Part shown: piece after piece, positions 23,215 to 29,656 of the stretch
How positions within the stretch are numbered: position 1 is the stretch's first letter
How the letters are laid out: each line of letters opens with the position of its first letter
DNA from: an uncultured Oscillospiraceae bacterium
GTDB lineage: Bacteria; Bacillota_A; Clostridia; Oscillospirales; Oscillospiraceae
Length of the DNA stretch: 29,656 nucleotides
Direction: 5' to 3'
NCBI GenBank assembly: GCA_944387745.1
Contig: CALXGD010000122.1
Coordinates: forward strand, 1 to 29,656
Made by a program: the position numbers and the translations under genes
Notes under the pieces: model-generated
What the model was told of the DNA's origin: nothing
Seen by the model: the letters and a program-made list of their open reading frames with translations, nothing else
The model's database searches: none

Positions 23215-25089
23215 TCATTTCTCCTTCCACTTCAGCAGAAGGGCGGAGTTGGCGATGACCAGCACCGACCCGGCATTGTGGACCAGGGCACCCACCACCG
23301 GGTTCAGCGTCCCGTTGATGGCCAGGACAATGGCCAGGAAGTTCAGCGCCATGGAAAAGGTCATGTTGACCTTGATGGTGTTCATCATCCGCCGGGACAG
23401 AGCCACCAGGTGTGGCAGCTCCTTTACCTCGTCGTCCACCAGGGCGATGTCCGCCGCGTCCACAGCGATGTCGCTTCCAACGCCGCCCATGGCGATGCCT
23501 ACCTCGGCTCGCTTCAGGGCGGGGGCGTCGTTGATGCCGTCACCCATCATGCACACCGGCTGGCCAGCGGCCTGGTACTGGTCGATGGCCTTCAGCTTAT
23601 CCTCCGGCAGGCAGTTGGCCTGTACCGATTTGATTCTCAGCCGCCCGGCAATGGCCCGGGCGGCATTTTCATGGTCGCCGGTGAGCAGCACCGGCTGTAC
23701 CCCCAGACTATTGAGAGAACTGATCATATCCGCACTTTCTCCCCGCAGAGTGTCGGAGAGGACGATATAGCCCGCGAATACTCTGTCCACCGCCAGATAG
23801 GTCACCGTGCAGCCGTTCTGGACGGCCTCCTCCGCCAGGGGTGGGGGCACCATGGACACGCCGTGCTCATACAGCAGCTCCGGGTTGCCGGCCAGGATCT
23901 GCTTTCCCTCCACCTGGGCGCTCACCCCCCGGCCGGGGGTCATGTGGAAGTCACTAGCCGGGGGGAGTTCCCCATCCAGGTCCTTTTTGCAACAGCGCAC
24001 GATGGCTTTGCCAAGGGGATGCTCCGAAAACTGCTCCGCAGAGGCAGCCAGCCGGTAGAGCTGTTCTTTGGTGTAAGCATCAGTTATGCCGGCAATGTCC
24101 ACCACCTCCGGTGTGCCGTAGGTCAGAGTGCCGGTCTTGTCAAAAGCGATAACCTTCACCTGTGCCAGCCGCTCCAGGGCGTCCCCTTCCCGGACCAGGA
24201 AGCCGTGCTTTGTGGCGTTGCCGATGGCCGCCATAATGGCGGTGGGGGTGGCCAGCACCAGGGCACAGGGACAGAACACCACCAGGATGGTCACCGCCCG
24301 GATGATCTCCTCGGTGACGAGCCAGGTGAGAGCTGCCGCGCTCAGAGCGATGACCACGATCCATGTGGCCCAGCGGTCGGCGATTCCCACAATTTTGGCT
24401 TTGCCCGCGTCGGCGGACTGCACCAGCCGGATCATCCGTTGGATGGAGCTGTCCTCTCCCACCTTGGTGGCCCGCATTTCAAAGGCTCCAAACTGGTTCA
24501 CTGTACCGCTGGAGACTTCATCCCCCACGGCCTTATCCACTGGCAGAGACTCCCCAGTCATCACGGCCTGGTTGATGGAGGTCTGACCGGAGATGATCAC
24601 CCCGTCCACTGGGACGCTCTCCCCCGGCAGCACCCGGAGCAGATCGCCCACCTGCACCTGTTGGGCGGGGATGATGCGCTCCTGTCCGTCCCGCAGCACC
24701 CGAGCAGTCTGGGGCGTCAGGTGCACCAGCTTCTCGATGCCAGCCCGGGCTTTGGCTACGGTCAGTTCTTCCAACAGGCCGCCCAGCTGCATGATGAAGG
24801 CCACCTCGCCGGCGGCGAAGCCCTCCCCGATGGCCACCGAAGCGATGAGAGCCAAGGACACCAGCACGTCCGCTTTAATATCAAAGGCGGTCACTAGGCC
24901 AATGATGGCCTCCAGGATAATGGGGGTGCCACAGAGGAGAATGGCTATCCAGGCCATATCAAAGGGAAATGGCTGAATACCGAACAGGCTCAGTAGCACA
25001 GCAATCCCAGAGAGGACCAACAGTGTAACATCCTTCTTGATACCGCCCAATTCCAGCAGCTGCTCTAGTTTTTCTATAGGTGATTTCAT
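23215..25089 (-). CDS. Heavy-metal P-type ATPase (P1B, CPC motif), no N-terminal metal-binding domain
   Basis: The protein is 624 aa. The start ATG has AAAGGAG upstream on the minus strand. It pumps a transition metal across the membrane using ATP. Visible in order: hydrophobic helices at about 22-140; the actuator TGES motif (VMTGESLPVDK); the membrane metal site CPC in VVFCPCALVLATPTAI; the phosphorylation site DKTGTLT; the P1B-specific HP pair in SEHPLGKAI; and the hinge MGDGINDAPAL. The usual CxxC heavy-metal domain at the N-terminus is missing, as in some short zinc/cadmium- or copper-type members. Substrate is uncertain: CsoR-like promoter boxes would favour copper or another CsoR/RcnR-family metal. 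No metal chaperone or regulator gene is nearby. Confidence 0.92.
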   Translation of the reverse strand: MKSPIEKLEQLLELGGIKKDVTLLVLSGIAVLLSLFGIQPFPFDMAWIAILLCGTPIILEAIIGLVTAFDIKADVLVSLALIASVAIGEGFAAGEVAFIMQLGGLLEELTVAKARAGIEKLVHLTPQTARVLRDGQERIIPAQQVQVGDLLRVLPGESVPVDGVIISGQTSINQAVMTGESLPVDKAVGDEVSSGTVNQFGAFEMRATKVGEDSSIQRMIRLVQSADAGKAKIVGIADRWATWIVVIALSAAALTWLVTEEIIRAVTILVVFCPCALVLATPTAIMAAIGNATKHGFLVREGDALERLAQVKVIAFDKTGTLTYGTPEVVDIAGITDAYTKEQLYRLAASAEQFSEHPLGKAIVRCCKKDLDGELPPASDFHMTPGRGVSAQVEGKQILAGNPELLYEHGVSMVPPPLAEEAVQNGCTVTYLAVDRVFAGYIVLSDTLRGESADMISSLNSLGVQPVLLTGDHENAARAIAGRLRIKSVQANCLPEDKLKAIDQYQAAGQPVCMMGDGINDAPALKRAEVGIAMGGVGSDIAVDAADIALVDDEVKELPHLVALSRRMMNTIKVNMTFSMALNFLAIVLAINGTLNPVVGALVHNAGSVLVIANSALLLKWKEK

Positions 25090-25103
25090 AATGCCTCTCC
25101 TTT

Positions 25104-25144
25104 ATACCTTATAGGGTATATGCATATTATACCCGTACGGGTAT
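25104..25144. promoter_or_regulatory. Two CsoR/RcnR-type operator palindromes
   Basis: ATACCCGTACGGGTAT (25129-25144) is a perfect 16-bp palindrome lying within the spacer of the ATPase promoter. ATACCTTATAGGGTAT (25104-25119) is a near-perfect copy around the expected transcription start. The TACC(C)-n4-GGGTA pattern is the known type of CsoR-family sites. The regulator itself is not in this window. Confidence 0.7.
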
Positions 25145-25154
25145 GGCCTGTCAA
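25126..25154 (-). promoter_or_regulatory. Consensus promoter of the P-type ATPase gene
   Basis: On the minus strand, TTGACA (25154-25149) and TATAAT (25131-25126) are both exact and separated by 17 bp. Transcription would start near 25119. The CsoR-like box occupies the spacer, so repression by occlusion is expected. Confidence 0.9.
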
Positions 25155-25239
25155 GAAAAAGGAAGTCCGCTTGTGAACTGCATCCTGTCAAGCGAACAAT
25201 GAAAAATTTCGATTCTGCCAAAGAAACGAGCATATTTGG

Positions 25240-25460
25240 AAGTCTTTATTTAAGATCAGCCTGCGTTGGCGCTTTTCCAGTGACATCAAAGCTCCAAGAT
25301 TGGGTTGGATTTGTTTCGTGTTGTAGTCGATAATATAATTTTGAAGCAGTGTTTTTTAGAAGTGAGACACTGCCCATAGTAGGACTCACGCTTGAGGATA
25401 TCCCAAAAGTCTTCCATGGGGCGAAACATCGATTTCTGCCACAGTGCTCATGTAAATTGC
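25240..25460 (-). mobile_element. IS3-family transposase remnant (3' end, frameshifted)
   Basis: Read leftward in shifting frames this gives HCGRNRCFAP, then PMEDFWDILKRESYYG, then YIIDYNTKQIQPNLG with LEKRQRRLI. The order matches the end of IS3/IS150-type OrfB transposases: NCxDNAPMESFWxxLKxE...YIxxYNxxRxxxxLGxLSPxxYR. The catalytic Asp residues upstream are not found. Several frameshifts make it dead. No terminal inverted repeats were seen. It marks a past insertion between the metal pump and the GntR locus. Confidence 0.65.
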
Positions 25461-25787
25461 TCCTCATCGTAGATTTGCCTTTAGAAAACAACCACTCCAT
25501 TATTGCCGGTACAATCTATTTAATGACACGGGCTCACCACTGCGGCCAACAAACTATATAAATCGAACGCTTCGAATGAGGATCTGGCCGACCGCTTTTC
25601 GGACAGACGCTGCGGTTCCTGGAGTGATACATCAGGTCATGTAGCCGCTTTGGCAATGATGCGGAAAAAGACACGGTTGGCTGCCGTGTCCTTAACCGTA
25701 AATCTATTGTACTAGGAGGGGAAGTAGTCGTTCGAAAGCTTCCTTACTGCGGAAATTAACAAAATTTGAAATCACAAAACATCTGTT
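25461..25787. other. Intergenic stretch, decayed, one weak leftward hairpin
   Basis: No gene is supported here. A hairpin (25670-25676 with 25684-25690, GACACGG/CCGTGTC) is followed on the minus strand by TTTTT and may be a leftward terminator left from a lost gene, or belong to the IS debris. Confidence 0.4.
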
Positions 25788-25810
25788 ATATCTTATAAAA
25801 TATAAGATAT
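25788..25810. promoter_or_regulatory. Inverted repeat, candidate GntR operator
   Basis: ATATCTTATA-aaa-TATAAGATAT is a perfect 10-3-10 inverted repeat about 20 bp upstream of the -35 of the GntR gene. The TATAAGATAT half-site recurs twice in the promoter of the dehydratase gene at 26596-26620. A shared motif at both promoters suggests a common regulator, most simply the GntR protein encoded between. Confidence 0.6.
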
Positions 25811-25830
25811 CTTTTTGAGAGATTTGTCAA

Positions 25831-25859
25831 TTTACACGAAAGGATTCTTTTGTTATAAT
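25831..25859 (+). promoter_or_regulatory. Promoter of GntR gene
   Basis: TTTACA (25831) and TATAAT (25854) are separated by 17 bp. Transcription starts near 25866, leaving about a 30-nt leader before the GTG at 25897. Confidence 0.8.
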
Positions 25860-25896
25860 ACAACTGCTTTAAAAAATTATGAAGGAAAGATGCGTT

Positions 25897-26568
25897 GTGT
25901 TGAAACGGGAGTCTTTATCTAAGCAGGTATATCATCTTTTGAAGGAAATGATTATTCTGCAAAAAACTCCTGGTTTTCAAATGGGAGAGAAAATTAACGA
26001 AGCAGCAATTGCAAAACTCTTCAATTGCAGTGTAACTCCTGTACGGGAAGCCATTAATATGTTGAGGCAAGCTGGACTAATTGTGGGAGATTCCTATCAA
26101 TCATCCTCTATTGTTAGCTTTAGCCGCAAAGATGCAGAAGATTTGTTCGATATTCGAAAGTGTTTAGAAGTGTGGGCGTTTCAAAAAGCATTTTCTCTTC
26201 TAAATGAGGAGGATTATAGCGCGCTGGCGTTGGCACAAAAGCATTACCAGCAGGCCTATGAAATTTTCGATGAAACTGCCATCATTCGTTGTAACTGGGA
26301 GTTCCATAATATTATTCTCTGCAAAGCAGATAACAAGTTTCTCCGTGAAGAAATCAACGGGCTAGTGGACCGGATTGCAATGGTGCGAGCGCCAGTTCCT
26401 CAATATAAAAAAAGTATGGGCAGTCAAGAAAACCTTCTGCTTCCTGTACGGGAGCATGAACTAATTTTAACTCTAATGAAAGAGGGTAATTTTAAAGGTG
26501 CAGAATCTGCTTTAATAAATCATCTAGACCGTGTCAAAGTCGAAGCGTTAGAGTTATTAGACTTTTAA
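25897..26568 (+). CDS. GntR family (FCD type) transcriptional regulator
   Basis: The protein is 223 aa from GTG 25897. I chose this start because AAGGAAAG lies 7 bp upstream, whereas the in-frame ATG at 25879 has no such site. The N-terminal winged helix is LSKQVYHLLKEMI...MGEKINEAAIAKLFNCSVTPVREAINMLRQAGLI. The C-terminal FCD domain shows the usual metal-ligand positions: Asp in DLFDIRKCLEV and His in EFHNIIL, REHELIL and NHLDRV. FCD regulators sense carboxylates or sugar acids. The next gene, 73 bp on, is a sugar-acid dehydratase with a transporter after it, so its effector is probably a substrate or intermediate of that locus. AT content is higher than in the upstream genes. Confidence 0.9.
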   Translation: MLKRESLSKQVYHLLKEMIILQKTPGFQMGEKINEAAIAKLFNCSVTPVREAINMLRQAGLIVGDSYQSSSIVSFSRKDAEDLFDIRKCLEVWAFQKAFSLLNEEDYSALALAQKHYQQAYEIFDETAIIRCNWEFHNIILCKADNKFLREEINGLVDRIAMVRAPVPQYKKSMGSQENLLLPVREHELILTLMKEGNFKGAESALINHLDRVKVEALELLDF

Positions 26569-26582
26569 TTTAAGTTATTCCC

Positions 26583-26611
26583 TTTACATTATAATTTATA
26601 AGATATATATT
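26583..26611 (+). promoter_or_regulatory. Promoter of UxaA-type dehydratase gene
   Basis: TTTACA (26583) and TATATT (26606) are 17 bp apart. Two direct copies of TTATAAGATAT (26596-26606 and 26610-26620) overlap the -10 region and lie in the position expected for a repressor. Confidence 0.55.
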
Positions 26612-26620
26612 ATAAGATAT
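26596..26620. repeat. Two direct TTATAAGATAT repeats, candidate GntR sites
   Basis: Identical 11-bp copies 14 bp apart start at 26596 and 26610. The same sequence forms the inverted repeat before the GntR gene. Low-complexity AT sequence reduces certainty. Confidence 0.5.
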
Positions 26621-26641
26621 ATTATATAGGGAGTGAGTGGC

Positions 26642-28132
26642 ATGATATATAAAATCCATGAAGATGATAACGTTGCCGTTGCTTTGACGGAAATCGAGAA
26701 AGGCGAAAAGGTAAGTTGCCGCGCATCCAGCTTTGAGGCCCTAGAGCACATTCCTAAAGGACATAAAATCGCACTTATTGACTTGGTGAAGGGGCAGGAA
26801 GTCATTAAGTATGGCAATGTAATTGGAGTAATGAATGAGGATGCCCCTCAAGGCACTTGGCTCCACGATCACAATATTCTTTCCCAAGGGGATTTACACC
26901 ATCAATACCACTATTCCCCAGATCCAAATTCAATTGCTCCAGGGACGAGCCGTCAGACCTTTTTAGGCTATCCCCGTAAAAGTGGAGAGGTAGGAACCCG
27001 CAACTACATTGCGATTTTGTCAGGTTCTTTTTGTACCAATACCCATATTCGAGATTTTGCAGAGATCGCCGCCAAAAAATTCCCTAAAACAGAGCATTTT
27101 GATGGATTTCTCCCTATGACACATGAATGTGGCTGTGGGCAGATGGGGACAGATGTGGAAAATGTGCGACGAATCTTAGCTTCTCTGATGCAGAATCCCA
27201 ATTTTGGGGGCATCTTATTTGTGGAATTGGGATGTGAGAATATTTACTTTGATACAATCCGTCCCTTTATACATTTTTTGGATGAGGAGAGGTTTGAGCG
27301 AATCCGGATGCAGGACACTCCCGATGAATATGCAGCGGCAATGGAGGCATTGGAACGGCTTTACGATCGGGTTAATACAGATCGGCGTACGCCATGTCCG
27401 TTGAGTAAACTGCATATTGCAGAAAACTGCGGCGGAAGCGACGGCTTTTCCGGAATTACTGGAAACCGGCTTGTGGGTGAACTTTCAGAGCGATTTGTCC
27501 GAGAACATGGATCCCGCATCAATATCACAGAAGTACCTGAGATGTTTGGAGCAGAGCATATCCTTATGAATCGGGCGAAAGATGAGACGGTCTTTTCCAA
27601 AATTGTTAATTTAATTGAAAGCTTCAAACAATATATCGAACGTTATGGTGCCAGCGCCAGCGGAAATCCCTCCCATGGAAATCGACAGGGCGGAATCAGC
27701 ACCATAGAGGATAAGGCTTTAGGCTGTATCCAAAAAGGCGGACGCTGTATGGTTATGGATGTGATTCCATATGGGGAACGGGCTGTAGAACCTGGATTTC
27801 AGCTGGTATGGGGTCCAGGCAGCGATTTAGTTGGCGTTACAGCGCAGATTGCAGCTGGGGCAAACTTGGTTCTCTTCATTACTGGACGTGGGACTCCGGT
27901 GGCATATGTTGCTCCCACATTAAAAGTTGCAACAAATTCATCCCTGTTTGAGAAAAAGAGAGCGTGGATGGATTTTAATGCAGGGAGATTGTTAGAGGGA
28001 GAAAAGATGGAGGTGTTGGTTCAGGAACTATACGACATGGTGATTGCAACAGCAGAGGGACGTTATGAAGCGAGCAATGAGCGGGCTGGATTCTATCAGA
28101 TTGCCCTGTTACGAGATGGGGTGACGCTATGA
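26642..28132 (+). CDS. UxaA/GarD family sugar-acid dehydratase (altronate/galactarate type)
   Basis: The protein is 496 aa. I prefer ATG 26642, which has GGGAG 8 bp upstream, over the GTG at 26633 that overlaps that site. An N-terminal SAF-like domain (residues 1-95, NVAVALTEIEKGEKV; KGHKIALIDLVKGQEVIKYG) is followed by the large dehydratase domain: GYPRKSGEVGTRNYI, MTHECGCGQMGTD, FVELGCEN, ENCGGSDGFSGITGN and KGGRCMVMDV. The family uses Fe(II) to dehydrate altronate (UxaA) or galactarate (GarD). The motifs do not decide between them for me. Galactarate would give the same 5-keto-4-deoxyglucarate product as gudD and feed the nearby operon, so I lean to that. Its stop codon overlaps the ATG of a remnant. 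GntR regulates it probably. Confidence 0.85.
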   Translation: MIYKIHEDDNVAVALTEIEKGEKVSCRASSFEALEHIPKGHKIALIDLVKGQEVIKYGNVIGVMNEDAPQGTWLHDHNILSQGDLHHQYHYSPDPNSIAPGTSRQTFLGYPRKSGEVGTRNYIAILSGSFCTNTHIRDFAEIAAKKFPKTEHFDGFLPMTHECGCGQMGTDVENVRRILASLMQNPNFGGILFVELGCENIYFDTIRPFIHFLDEERFERIRMQDTPDEYAAAMEALERLYDRVNTDRRTPCPLSKLHIAENCGGSDGFSGITGNRLVGELSERFVREHGSRINITEVPEMFGAEHILMNRAKDETVFSKIVNLIESFKQYIERYGASASGNPSHGNRQGGISTIEDKALGCIQKGGRCMVMDVIPYGERAVEPGFQLVWGPGSDLVGVTAQIAAGANLVLFITGRGTPVAYVAPTLKVATNSSLFEKKRAWMDFNAGRLLEGEKMEVLVQELYDMVIATAEGRYEASNERAGFYQIALLRDGVTL

Positions 28133-28241
28133 AAAAAGTCCCAATTCAGTTCCATGTTTCCGGCGAGATCAAAATTTTACACTGCCAAGGGTTAAAGCGG
28201 CGCAGGAACACAAAGACGAATTGGGAGTAAAGAAAAAGTAA
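28129..28241 (+). pseudogene. Remnant of a gene with internal deletion
   Basis: An ATG overlaps the dehydratase stop (ATGA) and begins MKKVPIQFHVSGEIKIL, which reads like a real N-terminus. After about 17 codons that frame turns into a Lys/Arg-rich run and stops at 28230. A different frame then gives RVKAAQEHKDELGVKKK ending at 28241, which reads like a genuine C-terminus. The simplest explanation is a gene that lost its middle. A small translated peptide of 33 aa is possible. The parent family is not recognised. Confidence 0.4.
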
Positions 28242-28288
28242 GAGTTAATCAATAACCATAAATTACTTTAGTTTGGAGGAAAGTGAAA

Positions 28289-29362
28289 ATGAAAAAAAGA
28301 CTATTTGCGCTATCTTTGGCACTTTGTATGGCTTTTAGTTTAGCCGGTTGTAAAAATAATACGAGCACCACTTCCTCAGCAAACCAAGGTGGGGCTGCAA
28401 GTGGCGGAAGCAGCACGGATGCGGCCGGCTGGAAACCAGCGTCTACGGTGACGATATACGTAGGAGCTGACGCGGGTGGCGGTACAGATTTAATGCTGCG
28501 GGCCATTGCACAAGCTTATGAGTTATATTTTGGAACTTCGTTCCAAGTTGTAAATACTCCTGGCGGCGGCGGAGGTATTGCAATGCAGCAGGTTTGGGAT
28601 GCCGAGCATGACGGTCTTGTGCTGGGAGGCATCCATGAGGGACTCCATGCCTTGGCTGTAACAGATTGCTTCCCCTACACCTCAGAAGTATGGGAGCCCT
28701 TTATGGCGGCTGGCTCTACACCAGTATTGTCAGTAAACAAAAGCTCTGGCATCCAAGATTTTGACGCTTTCCTAGAGTACGCTGCTACGAAAACAATTAA
28801 TGCCGGGGCATCCACTCCTACTTCGATCCTCGGACTGTCTTTCGCTCAGCTGGAGCAGCTGGTGGAGCAGGACGGAATCACATTTAATTTCCTCTCTTAT
28901 GAAGGGTCTAATCCGACCAACGTAGGTCTGTTGTCCAATGAAATTGAATTTGCAATTACGAACTATTCAGAGCAGATTGACTATATCGCATCTGGTGATT
29001 TCATTCCTCTGGTAGCGATGAGTACGAATCCAGTAGAAGATCCTAATGTTGGCACCATCCCTTCTATTTGTGATTATTATCCGGAGTATGCAGATTATCC
29101 GCAGCTTTTGCAGTGGTGGGGTGTCGTTTTGCCGGCCGATTGTCCGGAGGAAGTCCTTCAGGCATATCGTGAAGCGTGGCCTTCCGTTATGGAGTCGGAG
29201 CCGGTCCAGGAGTTTATCGAGTTCCAAAAAGTAAGCGCATATGGCTATATGGGTGATGAGGCAAAAGAGCTCTGCCACGACCTCGATGTGGCCTTTTCCA
29301 ATGGCCTGTGGGATATGGGGTTAGCCGCTCATGACCCGGCTGAATTTGGTTTAGAGGCGTAA
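28289..29362 (+). CDS. Tripartite tricarboxylate transporter (TctC/Bug) substrate-binding lipoprotein
   Basis: The protein is 357 aa from ATG 28289, which has GGAGG 9 bp upstream. The N-terminus is a lipoprotein signal, MKKRLFALSLALCMAFSLAGC, with lipobox LAGC, so it is anchored at the outer face of the membrane. A Ser/Gly/Thr linker follows. The Bug-fold pattern follows: VTIYVGADAGGGTDLMLRAIA and VVNTPGGGGGIAMQQV. ADCPEEVLQAYREAWPSVMES matches the conserved C-terminal part. It binds a carboxylate outside the cell and delivers it to TctAB. Beside a sugar-acid dehydratase, the ligand may be a hexarate or uronate-derived acid rather than citrate. A stem-loop and tctB-like gene follow. Confidence 0.9.
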   Translation: MKKRLFALSLALCMAFSLAGCKNNTSTTSSANQGGAASGGSSTDAAGWKPASTVTIYVGADAGGGTDLMLRAIAQAYELYFGTSFQVVNTPGGGGGIAMQQVWDAEHDGLVLGGIHEGLHALAVTDCFPYTSEVWEPFMAAGSTPVLSVNKSSGIQDFDAFLEYAATKTINAGASTPTSILGLSFAQLEQLVEQDGITFNFLSYEGSNPTNVGLLSNEIEFAITNYSEQIDYIASGDFIPLVAMSTNPVEDPNVGTIPSICDYYPEYADYPQLLQWWGVVLPADCPEEVLQAYREAWPSVMESEPVQEFIEFQKVSAYGYMGDEAKELCHDLDVAFSNGLWDMGLAAHDPAEFGLEA

Positions 29363-29370
29363 CTCTCAAA

Positions 29371-29403
29371 TGTCTCTCCGGCCGGACCTCGGCCGGAGAG
29401 ACA
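29371..29403 (+). other. Stem-loop between tctC- and tctB-like genes
   Basis: A perfect 13-bp stem, TGTCTCTCCGGCC with its inverse, around a 7-base loop. There is no T-run, and tctB follows, so it is more likely a processing or stability element giving more binding protein than permease. Confidence 0.65.
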
Positions 29404-29441
29404 TCAAACCAAGATGGGTTTCAATAAGAAAGGATATCGAG

Positions 29442-29656
29442 ATGGATGATGTAACAAAAAAAGCAAATGTGGATTCCCAAACGCCACCGGAAGCGTCTGA
29501 CTCATGGGAAGAGCAGGTTAAAAACGCAGGCGACCAGGAAGTCAGCAAAAAAGGGGAATTGATCGCTGCTGCTCTGCTGTTCCTCTTCGGTGCATATGTG
29601 CTTGTGGCCTCTATCAGAATGCCGACATCTATGCTGTCCGGTGGGACTTGGTACAC
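29442..29656 (+). CDS. TctB-like small permease subunit, 5' part (cut by window end)
   Basis: The 71 codons visible start at ATG 29442 with AAGGA 8 bp upstream. A polar N-terminus rich in Asp, Glu and Lys is followed by LIAAALLFLFGAYVLVASIRMP, the first membrane helix; in this family a short loop then follows. Position directly after a tctC-like gene, plus a single early membrane helix, supports the small TctB (DUF1468-like) subunit. The large TctA permease would be expected beyond the window. The 36-residue acidic head before the helix is longer than usual for TctB. Confidence 0.65.
   Translation, partial: MDDVTKKANVDSQTPPEASDSWEEQVKNAGDQEVSKKGELIAAALLFLFGAYVLVASIRMPTSMLSGGTWY

Noticed and set aside
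23140..24897. A 585-codon rightward open frame opposite the P-type ATPase gene
   Set aside because: It is the antisense of a clear ATPase gene with all family motifs; its composition (His- and Gln-rich) is typical of a shadow frame.
25349..25561. 70-codon rightward frame in the intergenic region
   Set aside because: It is antisense to the transposase remnant and has no ribosome binding site or recognisable pattern.

Overview
The window looks like a chromosomal segment of a fairly GC-rich clostridial gut anaerobe, most likely Oscillospiraceae-like (Oscillibacter/Flavonifractor type). The signs are strong AGGAGG ribosome binding sites, TTGACA/TATAAT promoters, a GEMM riboswitch pair in front of a transglutaminase-like exported protein, MOFRL glycerate kinase, DUF362 and DUF4491 families, and a tripartite tricarboxylate transporter. 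This placement is inference; no rRNA or tRNA is present to confirm it.

Region 1 (1-10134) is the most unusual part. It holds the end of an Hsp70-like gene without a C-terminal lid, a 981-aa protein with J-like segments, zinc ribbons and fibronectin-like domains, a zinc-ribbon P-loop GTPase, an 861-aa protein resembling the GTPase-associated GAP1 family, a small membrane protein and a second, membrane-anchored GTPase. All read rightward with short gaps and end at a terminator. An M50-type membrane metalloprotease gene follows. This looks like a chaperone-coupled GTPase system of the kind described only computationally; its function here is unknown.

Region 2 (10135-11645) has a promoter, two nearly identical GEMM-I cyclic-dinucleotide aptamers in tandem, and a secreted transglutaminase-like protein. 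The second aptamer's closing helix can cover the ribosome binding site.

Region 3 (11693-18828) is a glucarate catabolic locus: glucarate dehydratase, a PrpR-N/PAS/degenerate AAA/Fis regulator, tartronate semialdehyde reductase, a DapA-family lyase (probably the missing aldolase) and glycerate 2-kinase. Together these can take glucarate to pyruvate plus 2-phosphoglycerate.

Region 4 (18829-22541) has a DUF362 protein, then a likely TetR-autoregulated operon of a second DUF362 protein, a flavodoxin and the TetR regulator. Its promoter carries two TGACA-n3-TGTCA operators.

Region 5 (22558-25790) contains two decayed genes (an aldo/keto reductase fragment and a broken DUF4491 gene), a leftward CPC-type metal P-type ATPase with CsoR-like boxes in its promoter, and the remains of an IS3-family transposase.

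Region 6 (25788-29656) is visibly more AT-rich. It has a GntR/FCD regulator, an UxaA/GarD-type sugar-acid dehydratase, a gene remnant, and the first genes of a TctCB(A) transporter running off the right edge. Its dehydratase product could feed the region 3 pathway if the substrate is galactarate.
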